NCBI GenBank assembly: GCA_031308135.1
Contig: JAHLJT010009419.1
Span: forward strand, 33,527,540-33,591,539
DNA: 64,000 nucleotides
Direction: 5' to 3'
Origin: Acheta domesticus
Taxonomy: Eukaryota > Arthropoda > Insecta > Orthoptera > Gryllidae
This document shows, piece after piece, positions 1 through 11,478 of the stretch (the stretch's first letter is position 1; the number at the start of each line of letters is the position of its first letter). The notes below the pieces were generated by a model that worked only from the letters and a program-made list of their open reading frames with translations, did not search any database and was not told where the DNA came from. The translations under genes and the position numbers were made by a program.

Positions 1-750
1 ATTTGGCTTTAGACAAAGTTCGTTTTAAAAAATTAGCTTTTTAAAAGAGTTTATGTACAGTTTGTTGAAATACGAGAAATTGTAACGTAATTTGGATTTG
101 AAATTAATGCAAATCATAAATTTTTTTTTCTCAAAACCGCTCCGAACTTTTTCTTTAATTTTTTTTCCATGGATAGAAAAAGGTACTCTTAAAAGAACTG
201 CGCGGATCTCATTCTCGTTGAACTTTCTAAATCTTCGAAAATCGCAAATGAAAAAAGTCCCCTCGGCCCCATTGAAGAGCGACGAACAGTTGGTGCCCAT
301 CAGTCAACGCGTTCAGACGCTGTGCGGAAAAAAATCATCTATTGTCATGTTGTTCCATTGTCAAAACTTCAACAGGTATGTATAATATTGTTTTTCACTA
401 TTAGCCAGTTGTCTGTAAATGTTAGGGCTGTGTTATGCGTTGGTGAACGGTTTCAATGCATCATTCATCCTTCTACTTCATACCAGTAATGGCTGCCAAG
501 ATGGTTTTGTAAAGGGGGGTTTGGTCTAAATGTGGGCTAGTGAGTGAGGTCCAAAAACGGGCTACCTCTCCGGATTAGCCCATATTTGGACTACACCAAG
601 ACCATTTTCAAAGAACCTAAAAATGATGTACTTAATTACAATGTACCTAATATTTATGTAACTAATTATAATTATTCAATTCACTGAACAAAAGGAACAT
701 AATAACTTTAATTACATTGGCTTTAAATTATGGTCACTTAAACACTTTAC
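1..750. repeat. AT-rich dispersed repeat, no gene
   Basis: Positions 100-250 carry a copy of a motif that recurs across the window: 'TTTTCTCAAAA', then 'CGGCTCC/CCGCTCC', then a run resembling 'TTTTTTCTTTAA'. Other copies lie near 1,510, 2,160, 2,460, 29,540 and 53,620. The open frames at 25-300 (minus) and 92-385 (plus) overlap each other and show no protein family, so I treat them as chance. Nothing else is recognisable up to the transposase relic at 751. Confidence 0.5.
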
Positions 751-1149
751 CGTGAGGAGCTACAACAGTTCTTGGACAAAAAGAAAGTTTCCGGTTACTA
801 CTCACGGGATGAAAGACAAAAGGAAGAAAGAGCAAAAGCCATAGAAATCAAAGAGCAAGAAGAAAAAAATCGTCCTCCTTCACCGAGTTCCTCTGACTCA
901 GATCAGAAACGGCCATTCCTAGATGACTCCGATTCGGAATTTGAGGGACCACAACCTACAAAAACCCATCAATAAGATGATGGATCCTGTCCGTTTTGCC
1001 AACGGTTGTATTTCGAAGACAGAAATGGTGAAGATTCGTTACAATGCGTTGCATGTCACGGGTGGGCTCACACAGAATGTTCTGGTTGGGAGAGAGATGT
1101 GTGTAGATGTGATTTTTACTTTCCCGTAGATGCACGTATACACGAATAA
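751..1149 (+). pseudogene. C-terminal relic of a DNA transposase
   Basis: An in-frame stretch begins YREELQQFLDKKK and has a charged, coiled-coil-like part rich in K/E, then a serine/acidic linker (SPSSSDSD, DDSDSEFEG). A TAA stop at 973-975 interrupts it. The same frame then continues as a cysteine-rich tail with CPFC, CVAC, H, C and CRC spacing (about residues 78-120). A charged linker followed by a PHD/zinc-ribbon-like tail ending shortly after the last cysteines is typical of pogo/CENP-B-type transposases of insects; that assignment is from memory of the family. No catalytic core is visible upstream, so this is a 5'-truncated copy with at least one premature stop. An alternative is the tail of another transposase superfamily with the same zinc module. 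Confidence 0.55.
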
Positions 1150-1560
1150 TATACGTAGTATACGGAAAGTTATGTAATGCTGCGCGAAAAAATGGCGAAT
1201 TTTCAGCAGAAAAAAATTCGTTGCCGGGCTGTGACAACGAAAAATAGAATAAATCCACAGGCTAAATTAAGAAAAAAAATCTCCTGGCATGTGGTGTAGC
1301 CAGAATCCCTGTTTTGTAAATCTCTGATATTGAAAAACCAATTGAAAACAAAACGTCCGTCCGTCCGGTGTATGTGAACAACACTAGCGCCTAAACTGTG
1401 CGTACGATTTTTTCCAAATGGAAGAAACTCCTGTCCATGTGGCCTGAGTGAAAGCCCTGAGATTCTAAAAAACATTAATTTTTTGGGGTACTTTACATAA
1501 AGCCCTCGGGACATTTTCAAAATTTTCTTAAAACGGCTCCAAATTTTTTCTTTAAATTTC
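1110..1560 (+). repeat. Dispersed repeat, inverted copy at 13.74-14.05 kb
   Basis: The stretch after the transposase tail includes the palindromic run around CGTATACACG...ATACGTAGTATACG, a GGGCTGTGAC segment, and a GTCCGTCCGTCC block. It reappears in reverse orientation at about 13,740-14,045, where the same landmarks occur in opposite order: GGACGGACGGACGG, a GGCTACACCACGTG motif, GGGCCCGG, then a TACTACGTGTATTAC-type palindrome. This looks like the non-coding 3' part of the element whose coding tail precedes it. Confidence 0.6.
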
Positions 1561-3370
1561 TTGTAAGAATAGAGTAAAATATACTTATTAAGGTGGCATA
1601 AGACCGATTTTCACGGTTAACTCTGAATTTTCGAAAATTGCAAAAGTTTGAATTTTATTCGGCGTTTTCCTCCAACTACAAAATTGAATTAATAGAGACT
1701 TTTCTTTAAAATAAAATTTGTTCTTGATAGTGAAATCTTTCTTTAAGTTCATGTCCATTTTTTTGAAAATTTTAGTAGTTTTCGCGCAATACTGCGAGCA
1801 ATATGTGCAATTTTAAAAAATTACAAAAACAAGATTTTCTCAAAAACTCTAAATTTATAAAATATATATTAAAAAATAAAGCTCTAAATTTTTTCTTTAA
1901 ACTTTTAGTAGGGTTATTACAAAACGTACTCTATGAGATGGCATTAACGACATATTGCTCTATTCTTTTTTTTCTTTTTTCAAAAATTACAAAAATATAA
2001 TTATCATGACTTGTCTCTCGCGTCATTAATATTTACATTAGCGGCGGTTTCTTGACATTATTATATTAATGAGTACATGTGCTTTAAATAATGTCAAGTG
2101 AAGTTTCTCGAAAACTCAACCGTTTTCTGTGAAAACTAGCTCAAAATTCCGCATTTTCAGAAAAGCTCAAACGCCATTTTCTCAAAAATGGCTTCAAATT
2201 TTTTTCTTCTAACTTTTGGAACAGATACTGCTAATTGCCCTAATATGACGTAAAGGTCAATTTTGGGTATTTTTTGTTTTTTTTTAATTACACAAATGTA
2301 ATTTTTTTTAAAATCTCTCACATCTTTATTATGCACATTACTAGCAATTTGTAAACATTATTACAATTGTGAGAGTATGTGCTTCAAATGACCAAATGAA
2401 GTATTTTGAAAACTCAAAAATTTTCTGTCAAAAAGAGCCTCAAATTTCGCATTTTTGGTAGCGCTTAAATGCCATTTTCTTAAAAACGGCACCAAATTTT
2501 TATAAGAAAATTGCCATTTAGAACGAGGTTTTTGTGTTCTCTAATATTCTAAAATTAATATTTCCGTTCTACGATTATGAAACCGAAAAATTAAGAAAAT
2601 GTAAAAAAAAAACAAAAAAAAAACAACGTAATTTGGGCGGCGATAGATGGCAGCTGGCAAGAATATGTGGCAATTCCGAATAGCTACCCAGACCCAAGGA
2701 AATAGAAAACAAATACGGGAAAAGTCCGTGCCATTCTGTAGCACCACTAGTTGTAAGTAAATTTACGATTTTGTGGTTACATTGTTCTATTTGTAAGTGA
2801 ATTTTACTGTCCAAACATTTTTCATTCATTTTTCTAAAAAATTAGGGGCAAACCATATTTGGACCCCATTTGCAAAACGCGACAGTTTCAAAATGTTTTT
2901 TATTAAAGCACTTTTTTATGAAGCGGTGACTTTTTAACTCTCAAACTTTCCAGAATTGGAAGATATGAGTCAAAGGAACGGCTGAAAGTTTAAATTTCCC
3001 CATATGTCCAAAAGTGTGCCGACTATATTCAAAATTCAAAAGCTAGCCCATATTTGGACCTTCTTCTCTACATATACAAGAAAGTAAAAGCTGATGAGGT
3101 CGTTGGTAAAATTTTAGATGTTTAAGGCGTATTAGCAACTACTGAGTGAAAATTTGGTTATATTACTAGTTATTAATGCTCTGCCGATTGACATTAATGT
3201 TCCAACATGTGACATTTTCCCGCAACAATGAGGGACTACCACAAAGCTTACCGTCTCGTTACACAGTCGAAATCACATTGACTCCGCCTGAACGTGACAC
3301 CATTTTTATTGGACTACCAATCCTTACAAGGAAGTGCGTGAATTCCAACAGAAGCAATAGCACTGGGCTT
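1561..3370. repeat. Intergenic dispersed repeats
   Basis: Several imperfect copies of an AT-rich motif (cAAAAA(C/T)GGC(T/A)(C/T)CAAATTTTTT and a TTTCGCATTTT(T/C)(G/A)G segment) alternate through 1,510-2,520. The block 2,560-2,760 contains GATAGATGGCAGCTGGCAAG and a GTGCCATTCTGTAGCACCAC motif, and has a same-strand copy at 13,375-13,540. No coding sequence is supported before the GC-rich block at 3,370. Confidence 0.5.
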
Positions 3371-3479
3371 GCACATTGTTTCGCAGTCCGCAGCGCGTCG
3401 TCGCATTCCAAGCGCATGCGACGCGCAGGGTCCCCGCGCGCGTTGTGGGGCGGTTCAGCCAGCCCAGCGCCCCGCCACC
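3370..3479 (+). promoter_or_regulatory. GC-rich leader upstream of candidate exon 1a
   Basis: An abrupt GC-rich, CpG-rich stretch inside AT-rich DNA immediately precedes an ATG in strong Kozak context (GCCACCATGC). It is compatible with a short CpG-type promoter and 5' UTR. I see no clear TATA box, so the transcription start is not assigned. Confidence 0.4.
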
Positions 3480-3561
3480 ATGCGGTGCCTCGAGCTCTGG
3501 GCCTTGGTGGGCGTCGTGCATGGGGCGGCGGCCTGCATCCGCAATGCCACGTGGGGACACC
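3480..3561 (+). CDS. Candidate alternative first exon (1a) of the lipase gene
   Basis: The ATG at 3,480 sits in strong Kozak context and opens a 27-codon frame plus one base, ending at a consensus donor (C|GTGAGT, intron from 3,562). It encodes a signal peptide: MRC, then a hydrophobic core LELWALVGVVHGAAA, then a polar part with one Cys and an N-glycosylation sequon (NAT). It ends in phase 1, exactly what lipase exon 2 at 30,871 needs; joining them gives a 365-residue lipase. It cannot be used together with exon 1b. Alternatively it starts a different gene whose next exon I could not find in 3.6-19 kb, where no other GC-rich coding island is visible. Recognition as a signal-peptide exon is firm; its assignment to the lipase is inference. 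Confidence 0.5.
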
Positions 3562-3574
3562 GTGAGTTCAGGAT

Positions 3575-4090
3575 TTTTTCTACTCTCATTGTATAATGCT
3601 TTCATTTGATCGCTGCAACCAGTTGCGTAATGATAGTCATTTCGATAGAGTTATCATTATGATACAGGTTCTTGACCAATCACAGAAAACTTTACAAACA
3701 AAGAATTGACACCTAATTAATAATTGAGAATCGTTTTAGCAAATGTTTCGTTCAACTGTGTACATTAAAATTGCATTTCATATTATATTATGCTCAATAG
3801 ATTTAATTTCTTTTATTATTAGTATTTTTTGGAATTATTTAAAATAAATTGGAACGTAATTTCACTTCGATCCTATTTGACTAGCGCAGTACTCCCTCGC
3901 AGGCGGACAGGTAATCACAGCCATCTGCGGCAGCATGCGAAGGTAGATTTAGGTAGCTGTCCGCTAGGTGGCCTTGGCTGAATCAACTGCCACGAAACTA
4001 TTCAATGTGAAAGTTGAACTTATATAAGTCGTAGAAAAAGTACCGAATGAAACTCGATGTAATGGGTATTAATACATCATAATGTACTAT
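3575..4090 (+). repeat. Dispersed repeat family R2, copy 1
   Basis: This block aligns in the same orientation with 12,125-12,905. Shared landmarks are TTTTTCTACTC(T/C)CATTGTATAAT, GCTGCAACCAGTTGC(G/A)TAATGATA, the GACCAATCACAGA segment, GTACTCCCTCGCAGGCG, CTGTCCGCTAG(G/A)TGGCCTT, and the end GTCGTAGAAAAAGTACCG. It starts about 10 bases after the donor of exon 1a. Compared with copy 2 it lacks an insertion of about 130 bp and the central foldback at the 3' end. No coding content was recognised, so it is probably a non-autonomous element. Confidence 0.7.
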
Positions 4091-5780
4091 TATTGTTGAC
4101 GCCCAAAGTCTTTAAAAAGGTTCCAATTGTAACGTCCCGTCAGAGTTAGCGCTGAAACGCTTTTGTTCTCCACTTACAATCTATTGTATTTCTATTAGCT
4201 TAGTCTATTGTGTATCTAGTAGCGTAGTGTGTCGTCTCGGACGCTGTAAACAGTTTTTAAAATATTTTATAATTATTGGCTTCAGGATATTCTAATTAAA
4301 TTAAACTATGCGAAAAAATGGCCAGTTTTCCATTGGCAGACCGGGACGCGTCGAATGATACTCGCTTGCCCCAACCGGTGACGATGGTGGAAAGGGGTCT
4401 AACCCGTGAGTGACTGATGGACCCAAGGACAAATATAGGCAGGGTATCCAATTTCTATGCGTAGAATATATAAAGCTGATAAAGGAATACATTTGTATGA
4501 GAACCATAGCACTAAAAGACTTAGAAAAAATAATAAAATTTATTGAAATTTTATTTTCGTGGCTGAAAAACCTAATAGCAGTTACAGTTAAGCAATGCGA
4601 GCTCTTTAGCTTCAGCTCGCGCTTCAGCATGTAGCCCACTTCTTTGTCGCCTGATAACGCGGTGTTTTTATTCAGTGTTATCACTACTTAATACTCCTTG
4701 TCATTACTCCTTGGTGATCCAATGCAGAATATTTCAGTGACTGACACAGTGTTGTTTCACGGAGTAATGCGTTTTCACGTTTGTGACAAGTGTAGCCAGA
4801 AACGTTCTCCTCTAAGTCAAATATCATATCCGTGTATAACAATTATAATGTATAATAAACAACTTACTGAAAGACATTATTACAAAGGGCCAAGAATCAG
4901 TGTTAAATAACTTTCTATGTGTGGTAAAATAATATTTTTTCCGTAAACATTTCAGACTGGTTTTACTAGGCAAACGAAATCCATAACGGAAATACCGCAT
5001 TCAAAATAACACGATTTATAATTTGCTTATAATTTTCATTCGATACAAAACATATAAACGTCAACGAACGAGAATTTTATAAGTAATTGTATAAGTTTAT
5101 ATTTTATATTTTACACGATCAACAAAATGAAACACATGAATCTAATAATCATGACGGCAATATTTAAATTCCTAACAAATTGTGGAAAGATCTGCTTCTG
5201 ATTTTCGTACCATTATCAATAAAAGTATATCTTAGAAGAATTTATTAATATTCATTTCAATTGCATGTATTGAATCTGTTTTTTCGAACATTTAAAATAT
5301 CGCTCAAGTTCAACCGTTCACATTACCAGCAATACTGAAGAAAGAAATTAACACTCTTACCTCTATGCCAGCACAGTACCACGGGAAATGCATACACCAA
5401 GGAACACCACATCACATGCACCCTACCTACCGTCAATGCAACTCATGCAGACATCGCGTAGACCTTAGTTAAAAGCAGAAGTGCTACTTGTCAGCGCCTC
5501 GATTCAGGGATTTTATAGGGGTTCTAGTGCTACCGATCTACCATGCCTAGTAGGGGCCTTCTAAAAATTACGCGAGGCGATTTTTCGACTCCCTCTCCCT
5601 CCTTGGTGAGATGTCGTGAGATTTGGCTCGACCACCTCCCCCGTTCTAATCTCGCGTGAGATTTTTCAAAACGCTTGTTTTTAATGTAAATACGTTAATT
5701 TGTGATTGATTGCATTGGGATTTACTTAAAAAACCATAATTTGCTTAATTATATTTAAGACTAGATATGACTAGTATTTA
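4091..5780. other. No gene recognised
   Basis: Mostly AT-rich unique-looking DNA. Short open frames at 4,301-4,684 (minus) and 4,410-4,634 (plus) overlap on opposite strands and resemble nothing known. A slightly GC-richer stretch at 5,380-5,640 has no coding signature. Confidence 0.4.
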
Positions 5781-5790
5781 TAAAATAGTA

Positions 5791-5853
5791 ACTGAATTAC
5801 AATGAATATTATTGCACTTCTAACAACAGTGCAATAATTCATTGTAATTCAGT
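5791..5853. repeat. Long stem-loop (63 nt)
   Basis: ACTGAATTACAATGAAT..TATTGCAC pairs with GTGCAATA..ATTCATTGTAATTCAGT. This is a stem of about 25 bp with a single 2-nt bulge and an 11-nt loop. It lies about 40 bp left of a hAT element. The size and near-perfect pairing are compatible with a small-RNA precursor or with the core of a tiny foldback element; the sequence cannot separate the two. Confidence 0.65.
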
Positions 5854-5891
5854 CCACGGGGACTCATGTGCGGTCTCAAGAGTGCCTACAG

Positions 5892-7146
5892 CAGACCTGC
5901 ACAACGCCTGCTCCCGCGGGCATTCTGCACTTGCGAGCCGCTCTCCTGCCCGTGGCAGCGCCGAAAGTGCAAGTAGTGGGGAGTAGGAAGCTTTGCGGGG
6001 AGGGAAGTCTGACGTAGCACGACGCGGCGCGTAGATTGAATGCCTGGGCGTCTAATACAATGAACCATGCTTCAAAATTAAATGCCCATTTGTTTTAAAT
6101 GGATTATGTCTAGGATTTCAAGCTACCAGGGTCATAATTCACTGTTTACGTTCTGTGCACTACTGTATATCCACCTTTGTATCCACCACTGTATGTATTT
6201 TCATTTTCTAATTTTTTTAAAGAAAATAAGATGCTCATTGTGACTCTTAAGCAATAGCTTTAAAATATATGCTTATATATAAGAAAAAAATTATTTAATT
6301 CTATCTAACACAAAGTTGCAATTTAATAATTGAATGTTCACCAGGAATGTTATAATCTCCAAATCATAGAAAAATGAACAAAATCATGAGAGCAATCTCT
6401 CACATCAAGATTGACAAAAAATAGAATATGTGGCAATTCCAAGAAGGGTAATGTTTAATAGCACATTTGTGACCATTTTTCCCCATTGTGAAACTGAATA
6501 AAAGAGATCAACGAGCAAACTTCTGTGACGATATGTTACGGACAATCGTAAGATAATCATGGGTATTGGTTAAATAGAATGCAAAGGGCTTTATATTTTT
6601 ATACAATCTCGTAAACGACTCTACACTCTTGTCAGAAATTAGAACAGAAAATAATCATGATTTTTTTAAGAACAATATGTGTTTGCTTTGAGGGAACCGT
6701 CTTATTAAATTATGGTTTATTGCTGTCATCATCAAACAAAAACAATTCAGTATCAAAATTTTGTGTTTAGCACAACACAAAATTTGTGATTACATCGTAG
6801 CAAAGCGAATTACATTATAAGCCCTACAAGCAATTACAATACTTGGCGTCGAAATCTAATATGTATAATTCGTTGTAGTTTCATATTTCGCCCAGTCATA
6901 TACCGAGAACAAACATTTCCAATATAATACAAAAGACAATATTACTTGAACGGTATATGACCGTCATGATCTTGCCGATAGCTCTTTAAATTTACGCGCT
7001 ATCTTTCGAATTGCGCATTCTGATTGGTGGTCCCCACACCTAGATTGGGTCTCTTTCCCACCCTTCATCGATTTTCTCATTTGCCCCCGAGTTGCCCGCA
7101 CGCAGCTCCTGAGGTCAGTGAAAGTGCAAAATGCTGTGCAGGTCTG
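5892..7146. mobile_element. Non-autonomous hAT element, 1.26 kb
   Basis: Terminal inverted repeats begin CAGACCTGCACA at the left and end TGTGCAGGTCTG at the right. Both are followed inward by a GC-rich zone that includes GCATT(C/T)TGCAC. A perfect 8-bp target duplication GCCTACAG flanks it at 5,884-5,891 and 7,147-7,154. CAG-starting ends with an 8-bp duplication define hAT. Inside is AT-rich with no transposase frame, so this is an internally deleted or MITE-like copy. Open frames crossing its right boundary are chance. Confidence 0.85.
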
Positions 7147-7154
7147 GCCTACAG

Positions 7155-7609
7155 GAACCAACATGTCCATATGATTTTCCGTAAATTCATCTGCTCCTTC
7201 AACTTTACTGTAATTCAACCACTCTAAAGCGTTGTCGCTTGCCCACAAAAACTCAGTGCTCACTCAAATCCAGCAGGTTGCGACCTGTCTACTGCCGGCA
7301 ACTCCTATGCGGTAGTATTCGTCGAGTCGCGCATTTGGCTGGCCGATGACGACTAAAAAAATTGAGTTTTACTCTGAGAGAAAAAGTTTAACAAATATTA
7401 TCAAACTTTTTAGCAACCGTAAAATAAATCTCACTATCTGTATTTTTTCAGAGATCTTGAAAAAAATATTACCCAACTTTAAGTAAATTTGATCAAAAGT
7501 TAGATTTTTGGAGGTAAATAAACACTAACATGTTTAGAATATTGAATAACAACCAAAAAGGTGATAAAAGAATTCAAGTTACCGTGGTTTCACTATATTT
7601 ACTCTGGGG
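7155..7609. other. No gene recognised
   Basis: AT-rich spacer between two hAT elements. Only a short GC-richer patch near 7,270-7,350 stands out, with no homology I can name. Confidence 0.4.
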
Positions 7610-7931
7610 CAGGGCTGTCCAACTTAGAAAGGCACATATCAAATTCTAGTTAAGCGGAGAGCCGCACCTTAATTTAAGATGGTTTTCCCCCTAACTACTG
7701 AGATTATACTGAAACAAATATGTATTAAACCCAACTTTTATTCAACATTCTTAATTTTTAATGTACATACAACTAGAAAATTAACATTACAGTTAACTAT
7801 AAAAATGCATAACAGACTAAAAAAACGTTGTATTCGGTTGATATAATACAATTTTTCAAAGTCGTCGCGGGCCGCACAAAAAGATCCGTCTGGCCGCATG
7901 CGGCCCACGGGCTGCCTGTTGGAAAGTCCTG
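7610..7931. mobile_element. hAT-type MITE, 322 bp
   Basis: Ends are CAGGGCTGTCCAACTT at the left and TTGGAAAGTCCTG at the right. Subterminal GCCGC / GGCCGCATGCGGCCCACGG blocks are typical of hAT ends. Flanks CTCTGGGG (7,602-7,609) and TTCTAGGG (7,932-7,939) match at 6 of 8 bases, so the target duplication has decayed. No coding capacity. Confidence 0.75.
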
Positions 7932-7939
7932 TTCTAGGG

Positions 7940-9055
7940 ATACTTACAATTAAGAAAGAGGCGTCACTTTTTGAAGGTGATTGAATCAAGGAGAGGGGAA
8001 TCCAACTGGCTGTGTTGATTCTGGACCCAGTGATGCGAAAATATCACGCGATGAACTTCCGGGAGAGTTTTTTTCTTCTTGATTGATCGGACGACAACGA
8101 TTTGTACTGCAATGAAAAATTGAGAGCTCGCATAGCAGAAATTAAAACAGCATCCACAAATCACGACTCGTTATAGATCAGTGAACATGACGTACATTTT
8201 TTTCGACCAGATTAGGGCCACGATTTGGATCGCGTGGCCCCACAACGCTGAGGAATACACTTACGATCAATTACATGAGACAAATATTCAAGAAAATTCC
8301 TGAAAAAATCGACTTCTTGATCCTCCGTACAAACGTCGAAGAGAAGGATTATCGGATTAGAACGGCTGATTTTGAAAGATAAATGGTCCAGCACAAATTC
8401 AAATGTCCACGGTGGTACACGAACCCCCTGCTTTTCCATTCCAGGTACGTAGGGCCCATCCTCCGTGACCCCGGTTACTCAGGTTGCCCGTGTAAACGTA
8501 CACTATTATTGATTTGAAATGTTATTATACATAATTACGATAATTTTTATCGTTGTCTCTCATTCTAAAAAGGAGTTTTTAAAGATAGGCGAGTTTGGTC
8601 CATAGACATAGGAGGTTACATTTGCGATTTGGAGGCTACGAATCAATTATCACACGCTACACACAATTTTCGGATTCGAGTTGAGATTCATTACTTACTT
8701 TCTATGTTCGCAAGATGCTGCAGCTCCTACTTCCGTAGTCTTGGAAGCCAGAAGAATTCATTGAGCTCTTCTATAATCCATCCGGGATAAGGATTCTCCG
8801 GGTTAAGGTTTCCTCTCTCGCTTTCTGCACTCGCGCGGTGAATGTTTCCTGCCTCTGCGTGCGCTCCCCTTTCAATTTTCTCTCATTTGACATAGTGTTT
8901 CTTGTTTTTACAGTTCTCTCAAAAGTAACGTTGAACGATTACACACAAGAAAAGTAACGTTTAATGATCAGCCGTTTTGAAATCGACTTCACATCTCATG
9001 TGGAAATGTTATGGTAATGGATAAAATAAAAATTTGAATTAAGATTTATTGATGA
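7940..9055. other. No gene recognised
   Basis: Mixed-composition intergenic DNA. Minus-strand frames at 7,964-8,164 and 8,212-8,439 are short and have no recognisable family. Palindromic AACGTT-containing sequences near 8,930-8,970 look like decayed repeat ends. Confidence 0.35.
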
Positions 9056-9500
9056 TTTCGTGTTTTTGGAGGAGTCAACGGCTATGGTCAATAGTCCCGC
9101 GATTGGGCGATGTTCTTCCCCAACTGGATAGTGAGATCCGGCGCCGACATACACCTCGGCTTGCGGGTTTCCCAAACCAGGAATCTCCCATCCGCGGGAC
9201 ACCGCTCCAGACAGAACAAGCTTTATGTTCCCGACACGTCTTCCAATATCTGTGGTGGTGTAATGCATGTAAGTATGTGTAAGGGGTGGGTCTAGGACAA
9301 AGAGAAGGAAAGAAAGACAGCAGCGGTCCGTGGCCGTTTGTTAGGGTATTACCCCGGCATTCGCCTGGTATTGATCGTTATTTATGAGGAGCCGGAGTGC
9401 GCGTGATCATCGTACCGTGCAGCCACTAATGGATCCCGGAGAGGAGGGGATTAAAGGGAGATAGCACCCCCAATCCTACAACGCTGTCGCGTTGGTCGGT
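9056..9500 (-). mobile_element. SINE-like repeat, copy 1 (body only)
   Basis: Matches the copies at 43,910-44,320 and 57,185-57,510. Shared landmarks are GTCCCGCGATTGG / ATCGCGGGAG, the (G/T)(C/T)GGC/TGGCG C/TCG block, CCAGG(A/T)ATCT(C/T)CC, CGGGACACCG / GGGGCACCG, the CCGACA segment, and downstream GGTCTAGGACAA, GGTCCGTGGCC and GTTTGTTAGGGTATT. The tRNA-like head seen in the 57.5-kb copy is not recognisable here, so this copy is truncated or decayed. Strand is assigned from the tRNA-like head of the 57.5-kb copy. Confidence 0.6.
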
Positions 9501-10800
9501 AAAAAAATCTGTAAATATTTTGATCGAGTTACGCATGGGCTCTATGAACCATGCGTAAGTTCGTGAGTTCACTTCTGTTTCACAAACACTCGCTTATCCT
9601 AGATTCTGAGTCCAAGGAATCCAAGAAGTAGGGGAAGCGGCATAAGGTTTGACAATTCACAGCGATGTTCCGGTGGTCCGGCGAAGATCACAGAAGAGCT
9701 GTAGTATTAAATTTCTTTTTAAGAAAGACGATTCCTACAACATTTTGGAAAATTCGTATCTGAAATATTCTTTTTCGACGTATAAATAAATTAAAATGTA
9801 ACGCAATGTGTGAGAAATATTTGGTAATAGGGAAAACACGTAAAAGTATATTATACCAAAACATGTAAAATAAAAATGGTTGTAATTCAATGCGAATATC
9901 TCGTAAACTCTGACAAAAACCTACTGAATGAAGATATATTGTTTCTCTAAAAATATGTATTTACATGAAAATACGAACCCTAGACAAAAGGTGCTAATAA
10001 AGGCAAATAGCGGAATGTTTTGAAACATTTTTGGGGTCGCCGAACACGAATATTAGCTTTACCAAGAAGAATTTTGACGGAAACACGCTTTTTAAGCAAA
10101 GAAGTGTAAAAATCACGACTTTTTTCATTTGTTTCAAAATGCGGGTAAATTAAAGTCCATCTATTTTTCGTGAATAATAGTCTTACACGAAATAAAGAAA
10201 AGGAAATTACCTATATTTAATGTCATTGAGTTTTTCCCCTCGAATTCCTCCAATGAAGGGTAGAACAGTAAGCAGTGTGAAATTTGGTGCTATAACCAAA
10301 ACGCATGAAAACGGAATTATTCCACTTTATTATCTACTTATACGATAACTAAAAAACTATCTATTTTTCGTGTTTATTAACCTGGTAAGAAATGAAAGAG
10401 GATAGAAATGCCCACATTTTATATTTTAAACGTTTTCTTATAGGATCAGTGATATCACAGCTAGTCTGCAAAATATGCCTTGATGTTACTGTAAAAATGA
10501 CACTCCACTTAACCTCTCTTACTCACTAACTTCTACTTATAATTTACTTCCAACAAAATTGGGTAAAATAAATACGGTGCCTTGTGAATCGGTTTACATG
10601 TTTTTTGAAAAATATAAGTAGGTAATTAATAATGTGAAAAAATAAAATTAATATTTTGGAAGACGATGGACTGCACTTACCCTGATTTCGAAGGCCCCGG
10701 TTTCCATCGACATCTGCTACATACAAATGACATTAGCGGGTCTTTTATTACCATAACTCTTGTTTCTTTTATTGTTTCTAATGATTGGGATTATCTAAGA
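9501..10800. other. No gene recognised
   Basis: AT-rich DNA. The stretch 10,140-10,340 shares scattered words with 14,150-14,330 in the opposite orientation (GATAATTCCACTTT versus GGAATTATTCCACTTT), suggesting a decayed repeat. No coding signal. Confidence 0.35.
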
Positions 10801-11467
10801 CAGGGGTCTTCAAACTACAGCCCGCGGGCCACATGCGGTCCGCTGAGGACATTTATACGGCCCGCCGGGTTTTTATGGTTTAAAGAACTTTTTCTTAAAA
10901 TCCGCTCATATTTTTATTATGTGTTAGGGTGTTTAGGGATGACAAAAAATCGACGATTTTAAAAACACGATGTTTTCCACCAGAAACATCGATATTTTGC
11001 TTTCGATGTTTTCTTCACATCGATATTTTGTTGCCAAAACTTCGGTGTTTTTTTAAAAATTGTTTTTAGTAAAGCAATATCGATGATTTGCGTTATCCTC
11101 TTTACCATGCTGTACATTTCGCCAGCGCAATCTGAGGAAGTTTGGGATCTGCTCGCGTTATGACTGTATGTTATAGGTAGGCCTGTCATTGCCTGCCTCT
11201 CAAGGCCTGTCTTCACGATGGAATATGTCACGGTACCTCGAGTCATTCTCAGTCATGCCGCTAGATATCGTATGATCGCGACCGTATCATGCAGTGCTTG
11301 CGACCATACGACATCTAGCGGCAGGACCGAGAAAGACGCAAAATGTCGTGTGATCGGCCAAAGGGGCTTGAGAGGCAGAGTTAGAAAAATCGCACTATAT
11401 AATCCGGCCCTCCGACGGCCTGAGGGACAGAGACTGGCCCCCCGTTTAAAAAGTTTGAGGACCCCTG
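10801..11467. mobile_element. hAT element with nested repeats, 667 bp
   Basis: Left end CAGGGGTCTTCAAACT, with a following GCCCGCGGGCC palindrome; right end AGTTTGAGGACCCCTG. The flanks ATCTAAGA (10,793-10,800) and ATCTCAGA (11,468-11,475) match at 7 of 8 bases, as for hAT. Inside lie an ATCGATGTTTT-rich block (about 10,938-11,125), which has an inverted copy at 30,290-30,475, and a foldback core (about 11,220-11,370) similar to the palindromic element at 49.04-49.31 kb. No transposase frame. Confidence 0.85.
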
Positions 11468-11478
11468 ATCTCAGATCT

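Noticed and set aside
6964..7263. 99-codon minus-strand frame
   Set aside because: It crosses the right border and target duplication of the hAT element at 7,146, so it joins unrelated DNA.
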